From Acanthaster planci (Eukaryota; Echinodermata; Asteroidea; Valvatida; Acanthasteridae), in contig NW_019091591.1 in the NCBI RefSeq assembly GCF_001949145.1, positions 286,706-331,529 on the forward strand: a stretch of DNA of 44,824 bases, given 5' to 3'. A program made the position numbers and the translations under genes. The notes under the pieces were generated by a model. The model saw only the letters and a program-made list of their open reading frames with translations, had not been told where the DNA came from and searched no databases. How positions within the stretch are numbered: position 1 is the stretch's first letter; the number at the start of each line of letters is the position of its first letter. Below are positions 32,591 to 44,107 of the stretch, in pieces.

Positions 32591-32928
32591 ATGGCAACAA
32601 TTGAAGTCCAAGCCCCCAAAGAATTTCAAGTTTTAAATGATGATGAAGTGCAGAGCAAAGTCAACAAAATCAACCAGGAACAAGGGAATGGAGAAAGGAT
32701 TGAAGTTACTAAAAGTGCTGTGAGCTCATTAGAAAGAACTAAAGACCAGTCAGCAGTTGAGAGGTTACAAGCTGTAGCTTCCAATCCTACTGATGCTAAG
32801 ACCGAAGAAAAAAGTTCAGAGAATAAGGAAGGACTCACTAAAGAAGGACAGGGTTCACTTCCTGCAATTAATTCAATCACAGCCGAATCTGAAGCAGAGC
32901 TCTTAGAAAAGCTAGAACAGGCCAACAG
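32591..32928 (+). CDS. EVI5: EVI5-type coding exon 1
   Basis: Residues 1-112 plus two bases. The frame is open 54 nt upstream to another ATG at 32537, but 32591 has the better context. Donor GTAAGA. Confidence 0.88.
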
Positions 32929-35900
32929 GTAAGAAAGTCATTTCTTTGATAATTTTTCTTTTACTTAACCTCTAGTATTTTGCACAAAAGATTGAATCTT
33001 GATAAAGGATTTGATTGATTCCGGTATATACTAGGAGAGTTAAACAGCCAGTTACAAAGAATATGAGAGAATGTGTCGTAATCTTTATTAGATTGGGGAG
33101 TGGGGTTGGCGCAGTGGTTCTTTCCTCACCTTCTACCTCTGCGGTCCGTGTTCGATTCCCGGCTCGGTCTACATGTGGATTAGGTTTTCAGTCCCTTCCT
33201 GATTCCGTGGGTTTTACCCAGAATATTCTTCTGGGGTTTCCTCCCACCTCTAAAACTGTAACTGCTTTTCATTGTCTTCTCAGTGTCTACAGGTTTCTTC
33301 AGGCTTATGAGCTACAGTGCATAGGGCGCTTTTGAGAAATCCTTGGTGCCATTACCAGAAATAAATAATACTAATACATGCACTTGTATTCCCTCCCTTT
33401 TTGTCTTTGTCATATCAGGTTACTGGAAGCTGATGCTAAATCACTCAAGTCTATTGGTGATTCTAGCAAATCATCTCGGAGAGGTTCCAATGCTAGCTTG
33501 CGATCTACTGGGTCCACTTTGAGTAACATGAGTAATGTTCAAGCACCCAGTTCCTCTGGCAATTCCTGCAGTGATAACCTTGATGATCTTGGAATGCAAG
33601 ACAAATGGCTGATTTGGGGCAAGATTGTCAATGATTGGGAGGAATACTCACGCAAAAAGTCAAAACCACTGAAGGTAAGCAATTTCAAGAAGTTACAGCA
33701 GAGGTCTATTCAAGAAATCACATTTGAGCTGTCGATTATTTTTCTTACTGTAGTTGAAAGAATCTCTTTTCACTGGTGATATGAGCAAACACATATAAGA
33801 TAACCAGATTCAAAAAACAGCTGAAGTGTAGAGCTTCTGATTCTGTTTTTTAGCTGCACTGTGTACATGTATTTCTAACTGGAGTCACTTTTTAGGGTTT
33901 ACATAATTTAACAAGCTTTAACGAGGTTTAACAGGTGTCATTCGGTATTTTATTCCAGGAACTTATACGACTGGGTATACCACATCACTTCAGAGGCATA
34001 GTATGGCAGCTTCAATGCAATGCATTTAACTCTCCACTCAAAGAAAAATATGCTGAATATTTGAAGATGACATCACCATGTGAGAAGGTCATTCGTAGAG
34101 ATATTGCACGGACATACCCTGAACATGATTTCTTCAAGGAGAAGGATGGACCAGGACAGGAGACACTTTTCAATGTCATGAAGGTGGGTTGTTGGAACAG
34201 CGGCTTCAAGAGATTTAAGGTGCAGAGATGTGCTGCATTGATGATGTTAAAAGGAGTAGAGGTAAACCTTTTATAGAGGAAGAGTACATTCTGTGACTGA
34301 ATGCTTCATCCCTATTTTTCCTCAACAAGATTCATGTCACTTTGCAGATATATACACACATTTTTGTTCTTGGATACTAGTAATTTCAGACAGTGCGTTG
34401 TTGGGGTGATCACATAATGGTAGATGTTTTGGTCATTGCTCAAAGCAGTCTTCATGTCAATGAGTTTATTTCCCTATTTAAGCTCTTTTTGAAGTCTTGA
34501 CCACCATTTGTACCCAGAAATCTTTCTGTAAAGAATGGATTTAAATTCATTCAATCTTGTAATCTAAAGATCTTATTCTTTTATCAGATTCACCAAAAGC
34601 TTCACTCCATACATATTACTGGTACTTAATATTGTACTTTTATCCTATATACATTTTAGGCTTATTCTATTCATGACCGTGAGGTTGGATATTGCCAAGG
34701 ATCAGCCTTCATAGTTGGCCTTCTACTTATGCAGGTGAGGTCATTAGCCATTAATTACATAAAATAGCAAATAAATGGTAACAAAAACACAGGATGAATA
34801 AGTCACTTGCAGGACCTTACTAGATGAAAAGTATATATGCAAATGGTTTCAGTATTGAATATGGGCAGTTGAAAAATAATGTAGGAATCTGCCAACGTCT
34901 GGTTGCAATAACATACAGGAAGATGGTTTAATAAATTAAATTTTTGTGCAGTATAAACATTTTGGGATGAATGGGTAACTCATGTTGGAAAGCCAGATAT
35001 CCAATCCCAAATTACTGGTCAACACAGTTTGACAGGATGCAGTGCTTTTTTGTCAAATCAATTACATGGGAAATTGACAAGAAAAATACAGCAATGTGTT
35101 AAGACTGACAAATTGCAGTTCACAACCATGAGTTTGAACCTGCTGGTTTCAGATTTCTGTACTTGTTCTCAATTAAGTAAGATATTGCATACACATTTGG
35201 CCAAGTATTAGTGATCTACTTTATTAAAGGGCAAATATGGGAGGTGGGGGCAATTTGGGACCATGCCCCCCCCACAAAAAAGAGCCAAGTTTTGTTTTTT
35301 GTTTTTTTTAATGAGAGAACTGACAAATGTTTTGGTCTATTTCATTTCCCTTCCTTCAAAAAATGTGTAAAAGCCTAATGCTATAATAAGTTGCCTGAAA
35401 TAAATGTTTGATTTCCCTCCCCCCAATAAAAAAGAAGTTTGGCCGCATGAAAATTGGGATATGTCTTTGCCTTCATTAAGTAGCACCGACACTTGCACTG
35501 TTGTTATGATTAACTGGTATTTTTGTATTCATGAGCCACATACCCAAGAAACTTTTATTTCTCTTTTATTGTAATTTTGATCACAGATGCCAGAAGAGGA
35601 AGCCTTCTGTGTTCTTGTTAAGTTGATGCAAGAATATCGTTTACGAGAACTCTTTAAACCCAGTATGGCTGAGCTTGGCCTCTGTATGTTCCAGTTAGAA
35701 TGCATGCTACAGGTAAGATAACATACGTGGTGCTGTTTGTGTCTTGACCTCAAACCTTCTGAAAATTGGGTACTTGGATTTTAGGAATTCTTGGCTTTTT
35801 AAAACAGGCTGCCTGATGTTACTTTGTGTGCAAACTTGTATGTGTACATGAAAATTGGCAAGCTCAACTACGCTCTGTGGTTCTGCATATTTAATTACCA

Positions 35901-38900
35901 TTAGCTGAAATCATATACTGTAGTTCTTGCCAAGTGTATAGCTACATGATGAATGGCAGTGTTATATTCGAGTGCATCACAAGTCATTCAGTCTTAAGCC
36001 AATTCACAAGCTATTCAAATGAGCTGTGACAAAAGCATTCCTTTGTCATTGTTCACCCTGTTACTTATGATTAGCCTTGTGAAGGGACTAGTGACTGGAC
36101 TTGTGAAAGGACTTGTGATGGACTTGAATACATGTACATTGTTCATCACTGATGTGTGGTCCTTAACTACATTGGGTTTGCTGTTTCAATAGATGTGCTC
36201 TTGGTTAATAAGTTTTTGAAGGAATGAAGATCGGAAAAGATATCAGCTACAGTACATGTATTTATTGGGCAAATGTATGCACGGTCCAGTGAAAATGTGT
36301 GTGTATCTCTGAGCTGATAACCTATGCTACGTCTACATATTCATGCACATTTTTTTGAGATAAACCACGCAGCTACATGTACACTACAGTTTGGGTGAGG
36401 TAACAGATAGCATTGCATTATGCATGTACACGTACCTGTAAGTGCAATGTTGTTGGTCCCAGGGATTGACAGTTTTTCAGAGAACACCCTTACATATTTC
36501 CTCTCCTTTAGAACTGTTTGTATGCAATGTTTGTAAAGGCAGAACTTCATGAAAACTAATGAGTCTAAAATGCCCAGCGTTGGCAAATACGTGTAGTCGT
36601 AACTTTAACAAGTATCCTTCCTCTAGTTTTAATACTACATGTACTGGTGTGTGCAAAGTGTTTGCATTTCCATAACAAACTTTAAAATTTCGTGTGCTCA
36701 TAGAAATGGTCAGAGAATTGCTTGATTATACATTTGAAAATGTGACTGCATCGATTGGATGGGGCCAGGACTTTTTACTGATGCTACTACATGTATTAGT
36801 TATCACATGAGTGCAAGTGGAACACTTAACAATTGTTGATTGCTGTTCAAAACATCGTATCCCACACCACAGCGGTCAACAATTGTTTTGTCATACCTCT
36901 GTCTTAAGGAATTTATCCAAAGAAGCTCTGAATTTCAGGAGACGATAGGCCTACTGTCACTCTGTACAATTAACCTTACCTGTAAACAGACGTAAATGAT
37001 GATCATCTGCAAATGCACTGTTCCTCACTTCCTTTAATTGCGTAAACATTAATGTGAAACTAGTGCGGGTACCAGTGAGTACATGTAGTCTAGTTAGCGG
37101 TCCCTATATTACCTTATACACTGTTGGGACAGGAACGAGTACGTATAAATACGAGCGTGATCATTGATCAAATTCCCTGGTACTGGTACATGCAGCCTAA
37201 GCACAAATGTATCATGGGTACCAGGCAAAACTGACTAAAGGCGCTGTAATGTTTGCTCTCAAACTTCCTCAAGCTCTTCTGTCTCCTGCGCGTGTACGCA
37301 CACGCACTATCGGCAGAAACAGATATGTATCTCACAGTGAGTGTGATATGTGGATATATCGCCCTGTCATGTGATCGTTCTGGGCCAATAAACAGACAGT
37401 ATCTAAGCAGAGGTATGACAAAGAATAATGTTGTATGTCAGTGTCCCATATACCATGAGGCCGAAGTGCGTCTGTGTTCCTAGAGTGCCAGTGTGATAAC
37501 AAATTAATCTTCAAGTAAACTTGACGCGCAGTAAAGATGTTACAGCATAGGCACCTGTGCATGCAAACGTGCCACCTTTGCAGTAAATTTTGCAGCTGTG
37601 CATTTTGTTTTAGCATCACAGTAGCGCAATGCGTTGAGTTAGAATAGTGATATGTCACACTGTTTGTTGCCGTGGATTGACCAATCAGAATTGAGAATTC
37701 AAGTCTGCTTGAAGATAAAGAAGGTTGAATAAGTCAAGCAGTAATGTGAATTACTCTGTGTATTAATCACAGCCTGCTTTGTTAAGAGAACAAAAAGTGG
37801 AATTTTCTGTTAAAAACATTCTTGCAGTTAAGATTTGTGTAACCATTGCAGCATCCTGATTGCCATTTACAATTAATTGATAAATAAGGGTGATTCACAG
37901 TACAATGCACTACCAAGAGATTGCCAAAGAGAGACCATTTTTTACAATAACAGTCAAAAAAAGTAAACCATGGCTGCCTGTACAGTTTACAAATCTGCTC
38001 CCTTGTGAAACAAACATTGAAAATTACTCTAGTACCCATGCACAATCGGCAAATAAAATTTGTCAACCTTGTCCCTAAATGCACTGTAAATGGCCTTTTT
38101 GGGTCAACCTTTTGGTGACGTATTGTACTGTGAATCTCCCATATGCGGATACTTTGCTCTGTCCCTGTATTTCAAACTGTTTTGTTAGTTAAGAAGGAAT
38201 GACTTCCTTTTGGATTGTAATCATGTACAAACGTGTAGTGTCATTTACAATGTACATACTTACGGTTTGAAGTCAACGACTATGTCCCGATGTACACAAG
38301 GTTAAGGCAGCCCTTCCTTATCAGTTCCTAGGATGTGTAGAAGTGAAATGAATACTCAGAAATGCACGTACATGTGATGTATCCCAGCTCTAAGATTTTG
38401 CATTCACAAGATCTAGAGGCCAGAGGGATATTTGTGCTTGTTTACTTTTAAGAATTGGGAAACCTTTTAAAGTTACATTACTCCATTGACATTTGAAGAT
38501 TGTACATTATGCATAGATTTTTAGGGAAATTTGTGGTCAAGCTGATTTGCCTTTCCACTTGATCTACATGTATGGAAAGAGGGAGGAACACTGAAAGGGT
38601 GTTGTCTTCTCATAGGAGTAAGGGAGGGGTGTGCCGCAGGTGTATGTGTAGTCTTCTGATGGGACAAAGGGAGGGCTGCTACTTGGAGTGTTGTCTTTTA
38701 ATTTTACATGTATAAAGGGAGGGGCACTGCTAGGAATGTTGTATTCTGATGACATAAGGGGGTCTGATTGGCTTATCTGTCAAGTCGGACTTACTGACTG
38801 GTGACACATATCGTACAGTCTCTGACGTCAACGCCGGATATTGCGGAAAATCTGTCAAATGAGGGTGCCTTATAAGACGTAATGCGAGCGGCCGAGTGTG

Positions 38901-41900
38901 ACGACCGTGTACTCTGCGTTGTGTGGAGGAATGACTGATTAGGGAAGAGCAACATAAGTCTGACTTGATTCAAGTCTATCTTCTGATGGGACGATGGGAG
39001 AGGTGCTACCAGGGGTGCAGTCTTCTTATGGGGCAGAGGGGAAGGACTCAGCCAGGGGTATTGTCTTCTGATGAGATATGGGATGGGGTGATGCTAAGAA
39101 TGTACATTTAGTCCTCTGACGGGGTGAGAGAATTGACATTTCTAGTATGTAGTTGTCTGATTTGATGGGGAGGGGGTGTGCCAGGGATGCAGTCAGTTGA
39201 TGGGTACAGGGAAGGGTGCTGCCTTGGGTGCAGTCTTCTGATGGGTCAGTGAGATGGGTGCTGCTTGGGATGCAATTTTGTGACGGGATGAGGGAAGGGC
39301 ATTGCTAGGGATATCCCTTTATATCTGAGGGTATCACTTCTGACAGCATTTCACAGAGAGTACTTTAATTAACTGTTATCAAAACAAAATTTAACCCTGC
39401 ATTTGTCCTCCCCATCTGTGAAAGAAAGGGGTGTAATTTTGCAGTGTTACAATGTTCCACCTGTTGTTGGTTTGAATAAAATAGATGCACATGTGTAAAG
39501 TAACCGGTACACGTATAATTACTCTATGAATTCCAGTCATTTTTAGTGTGGTTTTGATGTTCTTGTTTATTCAATAGGAGTTACTTCCTGAATTGTTCAG
39601 GCACTTTACTTCTCAGGGCTTCCACACTTCTATCTTTGCGTCACCATGGTTTCTGACGTTATTTGCTGTAGGTCTTCCGATATCTCTGGCACGTAGGATA
39701 ATGGACATCTTCATATCCGAGGTAAGGATCAACTTAGCAAGATAAGATATGGCTGCAGTTTCCATGTAGAATGAACCAACATATTGGCATTTCCAAGAAA
39801 TAATTTGGAAGTTGCCATCCTGAAAATATGGTGTATATTTGTCTTGTTTTACCTTGTCTTTATGTGCTGAGTGAGCAAATCCTATAATTAATGAGTGCTC
39901 CAGTGAAAGTTGATTCTGAATTATCAGCCACCCTAGATGTAGAGTACACTTACGATTTACTTGTTTTTTTGTGTAGGGAATGGAGATAATCTTTCGTGTA
40001 AGCATAGCAATTTTGCAGCTCAACTATGATGATCTACTTAGACTGGACATGGAAGAAATGCTCAGGGTAGGTGGAAACGCTAATTTGATTGGAATTGAAG
40101 GAACTGAAATATTGTTTGCTTTTGTTTGCATGTTATAAACTCAGGTACCAAAGCATCGTCTGAAACTCTGCAACAAACTGCTTGTATGGCAAATTTTCTT
40201 TTTGCTTTACAAAATCAAGACATCAAGCCCAGTATATAAAATAAAACTTAAAATAATTTGGTGATGGCATATTACGGTGAATCCAGTCGACACAAATGAG
40301 CCAGCTGTTTGCTTTGACTGGTTGGGGAAAGGCAAGGTACTCACATGGAAATAGACTAGGGTCAACAAAATGCATGAGTACCATACATACATTTATGTAT
40401 GTATGCAGGACATGTACATATAGAAAGCTGTTTTCCCTTGGAAGAGCATTCTGACAAAGTCGGCAGATAAATTAGCATTTAGATTGTCCTAGTAGATCTT
40501 TTGCTGGACCTAATCCTTTTGAGTAGTGAAGAATCATGGAGAGCTGAGGGGTTGATCACAGTGAACCTAGGGAAGATATCTTTACATGTACATGTATGAG
40601 TATGCATTTGTGATTGACATTAAAATAATATACTAACGACTCAAAACTAATCACTTGGGAACACACAAGTCAGGTTCATAGCATTCTTATCTAAGCAAAA
40701 TTTAGATCTTTACCTGTGCAGTTACGGAAAATTATTGACTACATCAAAACTGTTTTCATGATTTATGGGTTTGGACTGCTGATATACACAATTGAAGATG
40801 TACACCACTCCTCCCATCAAAGAAAAGAACAAAACAGAATATGCACTCGTAAAACATGTTTGCTTGCATTGTGAATGAGTGAAGAGGCCATCATAGGTAA
40901 GAGTGAAGCTTTTCTGTCCTGTTTGAACAGGTTGATTGAAACTTCATTGGTGAAAATTCCACATAAAACTGATTAATTATATTTTCTTTGTTCAGAGACT
41001 TTTGCCGCTGGTTTGTTTGTGCTGTTATTTTACACTCAGTTTCTTATTGTTTAAAGACTGGATTGTAATAATTGAACAGTAATACTACGAGTGTGCTCCC
41101 TAATGATGACGTGGAATGTAGAAATCACAAAGGAAGAAGTTTTACTGACCTGTAGTTTATAAGTTCTTTATTCCTAATTAGCCTTTTTGATTATGTACTG
41201 GTACTTTTGTACCCGCAGTGTGTGTTCATGTACTCTGTCTGTATTTCACTCTGTATTTTTGGTTGATTTTTTAACAGTTTTTACAGAAAATTGCACCAAA
41301 ATTCCATGAAGCTGAGCCAGAAATCCTGATGTCGACAGCTTACCAAGTCAAGTACAATGCAAAGAAAATGAAAAAGTGAGTTAATTGTTAATCTTGTAAA
41401 AGTTAGTGAAGTCTCCAAAACCAGACGATTGTTACTAATAGCAGCTAGTCTTCAAATTACAAGACAAAGGTGTCAAAATCTGGTAAAGTTTCGCTTCTAG
41501 ATTCTGCTTGAAATTTTGATGTGTGCTGATTTGAATGATTTATTTCAGGTTGGAAAAGGATTATCTTGCCTTCAAGACCAAAGAAACTGAAGATCAGATT
41601 GAAATGCGGGTGAGTGTCTGCATGCAATGCATTTGCAGTCTGTCAATTTCTATTAATTCCCAAGATTGAAGGGAGGAGACTTTCTGTTTGTTTCATTTTA
41701 CTTGTGGGCAAAGACAAGTAGTATTCAAATTTTCTGACAGTTAACACACTTCATGCTTTGCTGTCTTTCTGCTGGGTGTTAAAAAGAAAACCTGTTTTTT
41801 TCCGTTCATGAAACATTTGCTGTTGAGGAATTTGTTAATCCTGAGTGTTGTGTCCTTGATTCTGATGTGTCCTGATTACTAAGGTGGAAGGCTTGCGGTA

Positions 41901-42847
41901 GCACCATGCAAGGATACGATCTCTTTCGTGAATCTGTATGGTTCTGAAAAGAACCGTAAGGAACTCAACCTTTTGGACAGTATACTCTGTTCGGACAGTA
42001 TGCTCTGTCTCCTGATGATGGACAGAGCATACTGTCCACTTTACATGTAGTTGTCTGTCACTGTGAATATCTTGAAATCCCATGTGTCCTGATTAGTTTT
42101 GCGACTACCTTTCTGAGAGTTTGAGAATTATTTACATCTAGTTACATATGCTGATACCAGACTTACAGATTACTAATCATTCAAATATGCAAGTGTTATG
42201 TCGAAGCAGCTGTTTGATGATTGTTATGAACACAATGCAAGTGATTGCTGGAGTTCCAGCAGCTGGAGGTATTGTATGACAAAGAAAACCCTTACACTCA
42301 TTCCAAACATCAATGGAATTTTAAATGCTCACGAACATGTATGTGTTTATTGTGTACAAGTACAAAGTGTAGTTAATTTATCGTTGCTCTAGAAAGTGTT
42401 TCTGCATTGTTGCTGGTAATATCTTCTCTCAACGCAATGGCATATAACAGCTTGCAAGATTCCACTCTACTACAGGTTATACTGAACTTTTGTGTAAAAG
42501 CTGACCTTGGTGACATTTCAGCTGTTTGTTATTTAGAACAGACAAGAGATGTGAAAATAAAGCAAAAGTATAAAACCGACATCAGTAATTATTGCTCTTC
42601 ATTTATAACCACTTTTAAACAGCGACTTCGGACCGAGAACAGACTACTCCTGAGGAGAATTCAGGTTTTGGAAGAAGAGAATGAAGTTCTCGCAGACAAA
42701 TTAATCCAGGGTCAGTTACAGAGAGCTCAGGAAGCTGAAGACAATTACGTCATGAAGAAGGAACTGGAGACACTGAGGCAACATGATCTGGAGACGGCTA
42801 AGAGATTAGAAGGAGCTCAAACTGTCATCAGTGATCTACGAGATAAG
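32591..42847 (+). CDS. EVI5: EVI5-type TBC-domain Rab GTPase-activating protein, 5' part
   Basis: A host Rab GAP of the EVI5/EVI5L family; family members act on Rab GTPases such as Rab11 and are linked to centrosome, recycling endosome and cytokinesis. Ten coding exons join in frame: 32591-32928, 33419-33674, 33959-34183, 34660-34734, 35587-35712, 39578-39721, 39977-40066, 41278-41375, 41549-41609 and 42623-42847 (1,638 nt, 546 codons). No stop is reached and the gene leaves the window. Residues 1-100 are acidic and unlike other families. Residues 102-117 (AELLEKLEQANRLLEA) are a conserved family block, followed by a Ser-rich linker. The TBC domain spans about 204-415, with the GAP motif I243-xx-D246-xx-R249 (arginine finger R249) and the Y284-C-Q286 glutamine finger. 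Residues 451-546 are coiled coil, starting KLEKDY and including RLRTENRLLLRR. The start ATG has a strong context (accATGg). Human EVI5 and EVI5L are both close; one ancestral-type gene is expected in invertebrates. Confidence 0.95.
33095..33378 (+). mobile_element. tRNA-derived SINE in EVI5 intron 1
   Basis: A Pol III A box TGGCGCAGTGG (33107-33117) and a B box TGTTCGATTCC (33149-33159) lie 42 bp apart in a tRNA-like head. A tRNA-unrelated body follows (ggttttcagtcccttcctg, ggggtttcctcccacc) and then an AT-rich simple tail (ataaataatactaatac). It lies about 40 bp before EVI5 exon 2. The open frame across it is not a gene. Confidence 0.8.
33419..33674 (+). CDS. EVI5: EVI5-type coding exon 2
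   Basis: Completes Arg113 and encodes the Ser-rich linker (SSKSSRRGSNASLRSTGS) up to WLIWGKIVNDWEEY. Donor GTAAGC. Confidence 0.93.
33959..34183 (+). CDS. EVI5: EVI5-type coding exon 3
   Basis: Residues 199-273, start of the TBC domain: GIPHHFRGIVW and the arginine-finger motif IRRDIARTYPEH. Donor GTGGGT. Confidence 0.95.
34660..34734 (+). CDS. EVI5: EVI5-type coding exon 4
   Basis: Residues 274-298, with the glutamine-finger motif VGYCQGSAF. Acceptor acattttag, donor GTGAGG. Confidence 0.95.
35587..35712 (+). CDS. EVI5: EVI5-type coding exon 5
   Basis: Residues 299-340 (MPEEEAFCVL to CMLQ), the highly conserved central TBC helices. Donor GTAAGA. Confidence 0.95.
35713..37887 (+). other. 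First half of EVI5 intron 5
   Basis: AT-rich with scattered TACATGTA motifs; several open frames under 110 codons, none recognisable. No element boundary can be defined here. Confidence 0.5.
37888..38140. mobile_element. MITE-like element in EVI5 intron 5
   Basis: The left end gggtgattcacagtacaat is answered by the right end attgtactgtgaatctccc, a 19-bp inverted repeat with one mismatch that continues inward with more differences. The element is 253 bp and non-coding. Confidence 0.7.
38575..39320 (+). repeat. Degenerate minisatellite, interrupted, in EVI5 intron 5
   Basis: A phrase like gtcttctgatgggac plus gggagggtgctgccagg recurs roughly every 45-65 bp, about ten times on both sides of an insertion at 38781-38967. 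Units are strongly diverged. Confidence 0.7.
38781..38967. mobile_element. Small insertion with 13-bp inverted ends inside the minisatellite
   Basis: caagtcggactta at the left and taagtctgacttg at the right are inverse repeats with one mismatch. The 187-bp interior is richer in CG dinucleotides (gacgtcaacgccgg, gcgagcggccgag) than the surrounding intron and lacks the minisatellite phrase, so it appears inserted. Confidence 0.55.
39578..39721 (+). CDS. EVI5: EVI5-type coding exon 6
   Basis: Residues 341-388 (ELLPELFRHF to MDIFISE), after the longest visible intron (3,865 bp). Donor GTAAGG. Confidence 0.94.
39977..40066 (+). CDS. EVI5: EVI5-type coding exon 7
   Basis: Residues 389-418, end of the TBC domain (GMEIIFRVSIAILQLN). 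Donor GTAGGT. Confidence 0.93.
40067..41277 (+). other. EVI5 intron 7
   Basis: A short ATTTATGTATGT simple patch occurs at about 40388-40405. Otherwise nothing is recognised. Confidence 0.5.
41278..41375 (+). CDS. EVI5: EVI5-type coding exon 8
   Basis: Residues 419-450 plus two bases (FLQKIAPKF to NAKKMK). Acceptor tttttaacag, donor GTGAGT. Confidence 0.92.
41549..41609 (+). CDS. EVI5: EVI5-type coding exon 9
   Basis: Completes Lys451, then LEKDYLAFKTKETEDQIEMR, the start of the coiled coil. Donor GTGAGT. Confidence 0.92.
41993..42037. repeat. Perfect 17-bp hairpin in EVI5 intron 9
   Basis: ggacagtatgctctgtc at 41993-42009 and gacagagcatactgtcc at 42021-42037, 11-nt loop. A near-copy of the left arm, ggacagtatactctgt, sits just before it at 41975-41990. 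Confidence 0.85.
42623..42847 (+). CDS. EVI5: EVI5-type coding exon 10
   Basis: Residues 472-546, coiled coil with the conserved RLRTENRLL opening. Donor GTGAGT. The reading frame is also open for 216 nt upstream of the acceptor, in intron sequence. Confidence 0.93.
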
Positions 42848-43699
42848 GTGAGTTAGAATAAAGTGTTGTTTTAAGAGACAAATATATGTGTGTAAGTTGA
42901 AATGTATTGATTTTGGGTTTTTTGTCTTGCCGTTCATTTCAAAACAGTTGGATTACAAAGTGTCCAGTTTTTCACAGACAAATCTTTTTTTTAAGGAAGT
43001 AAAATTATTCCCACCTTTCTAATACTTCAGAAAGATGAAAATTTCTGTTTTTAATCTGTGGCTAACCTGTTGAATATTTTTTGCCTCTTTGTTTAACAAG
43101 AATGAAAATGTTACTGATGGAAAGTGTACCTTCTACAAGATGTTCCTTTCTTTGACAGAAATGTCTGTGACATTTAAAAAAAAATTGGTTTTCTCATACA
43201 AAGCATTTTTTTTTCCAAACTGGGGTCTAACTCTAATTACATGTATGAAGTAAAATACTAGGGTTGTAATGATTTTTGGCACATGCATTAGATGACACAA
43301 TCTGTTATGTACCGGTATACAGACCTTTCTTGGTGTTTATTAGAGGGCGCTGTTCAAGTTCACCATTGCCTTGCTTGGTACCATACTGGCTTTTAATTGG
43401 CGACTTTGGACTGAATTGTGAAGACTTTGGTGTGTACATGTATGCACGTTATGGCCTCAGGAAACGTGTGGTCCCACACAAGACTATGGTCAAGTTGACA
43501 ACACATGCATACATGTACGTACACTCTATTGTGCAATAATGCCTTTATGGGTGCCTGTGTGTTTCACTCAGATCAGGATTACAATCAGTGATCCATTGTT
43601 GGTTCGTTGACACCAGAACACTCTTCATGGATGGAGTAAACCAGGATTGGAATTACTGATTGAGATCTACATAGATCCATGTGAAACAAACAGACCCTC

Positions 43700-43820
43700 A
43701 GGCCGTGTCCAAAATGGGCTTCCAGAGCTACGGCTAGGTCTATTGTCTATGCATCTCCCCGCATTTCCAATGGAGCGAAGACCTAGACCTAGCTCTAGGC
43801 AACAGAGTTGGATACAGCCT
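43700..43820. mobile_element. 121-bp short inverted-repeat element
   Basis: The left end aggccgtgtcc and right end ggatacagcct are inverse with two mismatches, and inside them ctacggctaggtct is answered by agacctagacctagctc. The layout resembles small hAT-like MITEs, but no 8-bp target duplication is evident. Confidence 0.5.
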
Positions 43821-44047
43821 TAATCTCCCACACGTACACACAGTACACAAATTGTACTTCTGCTCTATCTGCCGATATACATAAATAATAAGGATAAATT
43901 GCATCTAGGCATAAAGACGATACCATACTGATCTTGCAACCTTGAAAGGATATAAACTCTGTCCTCTAAATACATGCAAGAACATCCCAAATGCATGTCA
44001 TTGGCAAAGTCATTAGGTCATCAACTGAGCGGAGGATGTACTGTATC

Positions 44048-44107
44048 ATGGATGTACATGTACATGTACAGTATGTGTGTTTACTATACATATACATGTA
44101 CATCCAT
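44048..44107. repeat. TACATGTA-rich palindrome
   Basis: atggatgtacatgta at 44048-44062 and tacatgtacatccat at 44093-44107 form a perfect 15-bp inverted repeat, with more TACATG units in between. Confidence 0.8.

Noticed and set aside
32626-32925. 99-codon minus-strand open frame
   Set aside because: It is the antisense shadow of EVI5 coding exon 1.
33015-33335. 106-codon open frame in EVI5 intron 1
   Set aside because: It is a translation of the tRNA-derived SINE, as shown by the A and B boxes.
39613-40023. 136-codon minus-strand open frame
   Set aside because: It lies antisense to EVI5 exons 6 and 7, whose plus-strand coding is certain.
32591-42847. Viral or retroviral origin suggested by the EVI5 name
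   Set aside because: EVI5 is a cellular Rab-GAP named after a viral integration site; the exons here are ordinary spliced host sequence and no viral gene is seen in the window.
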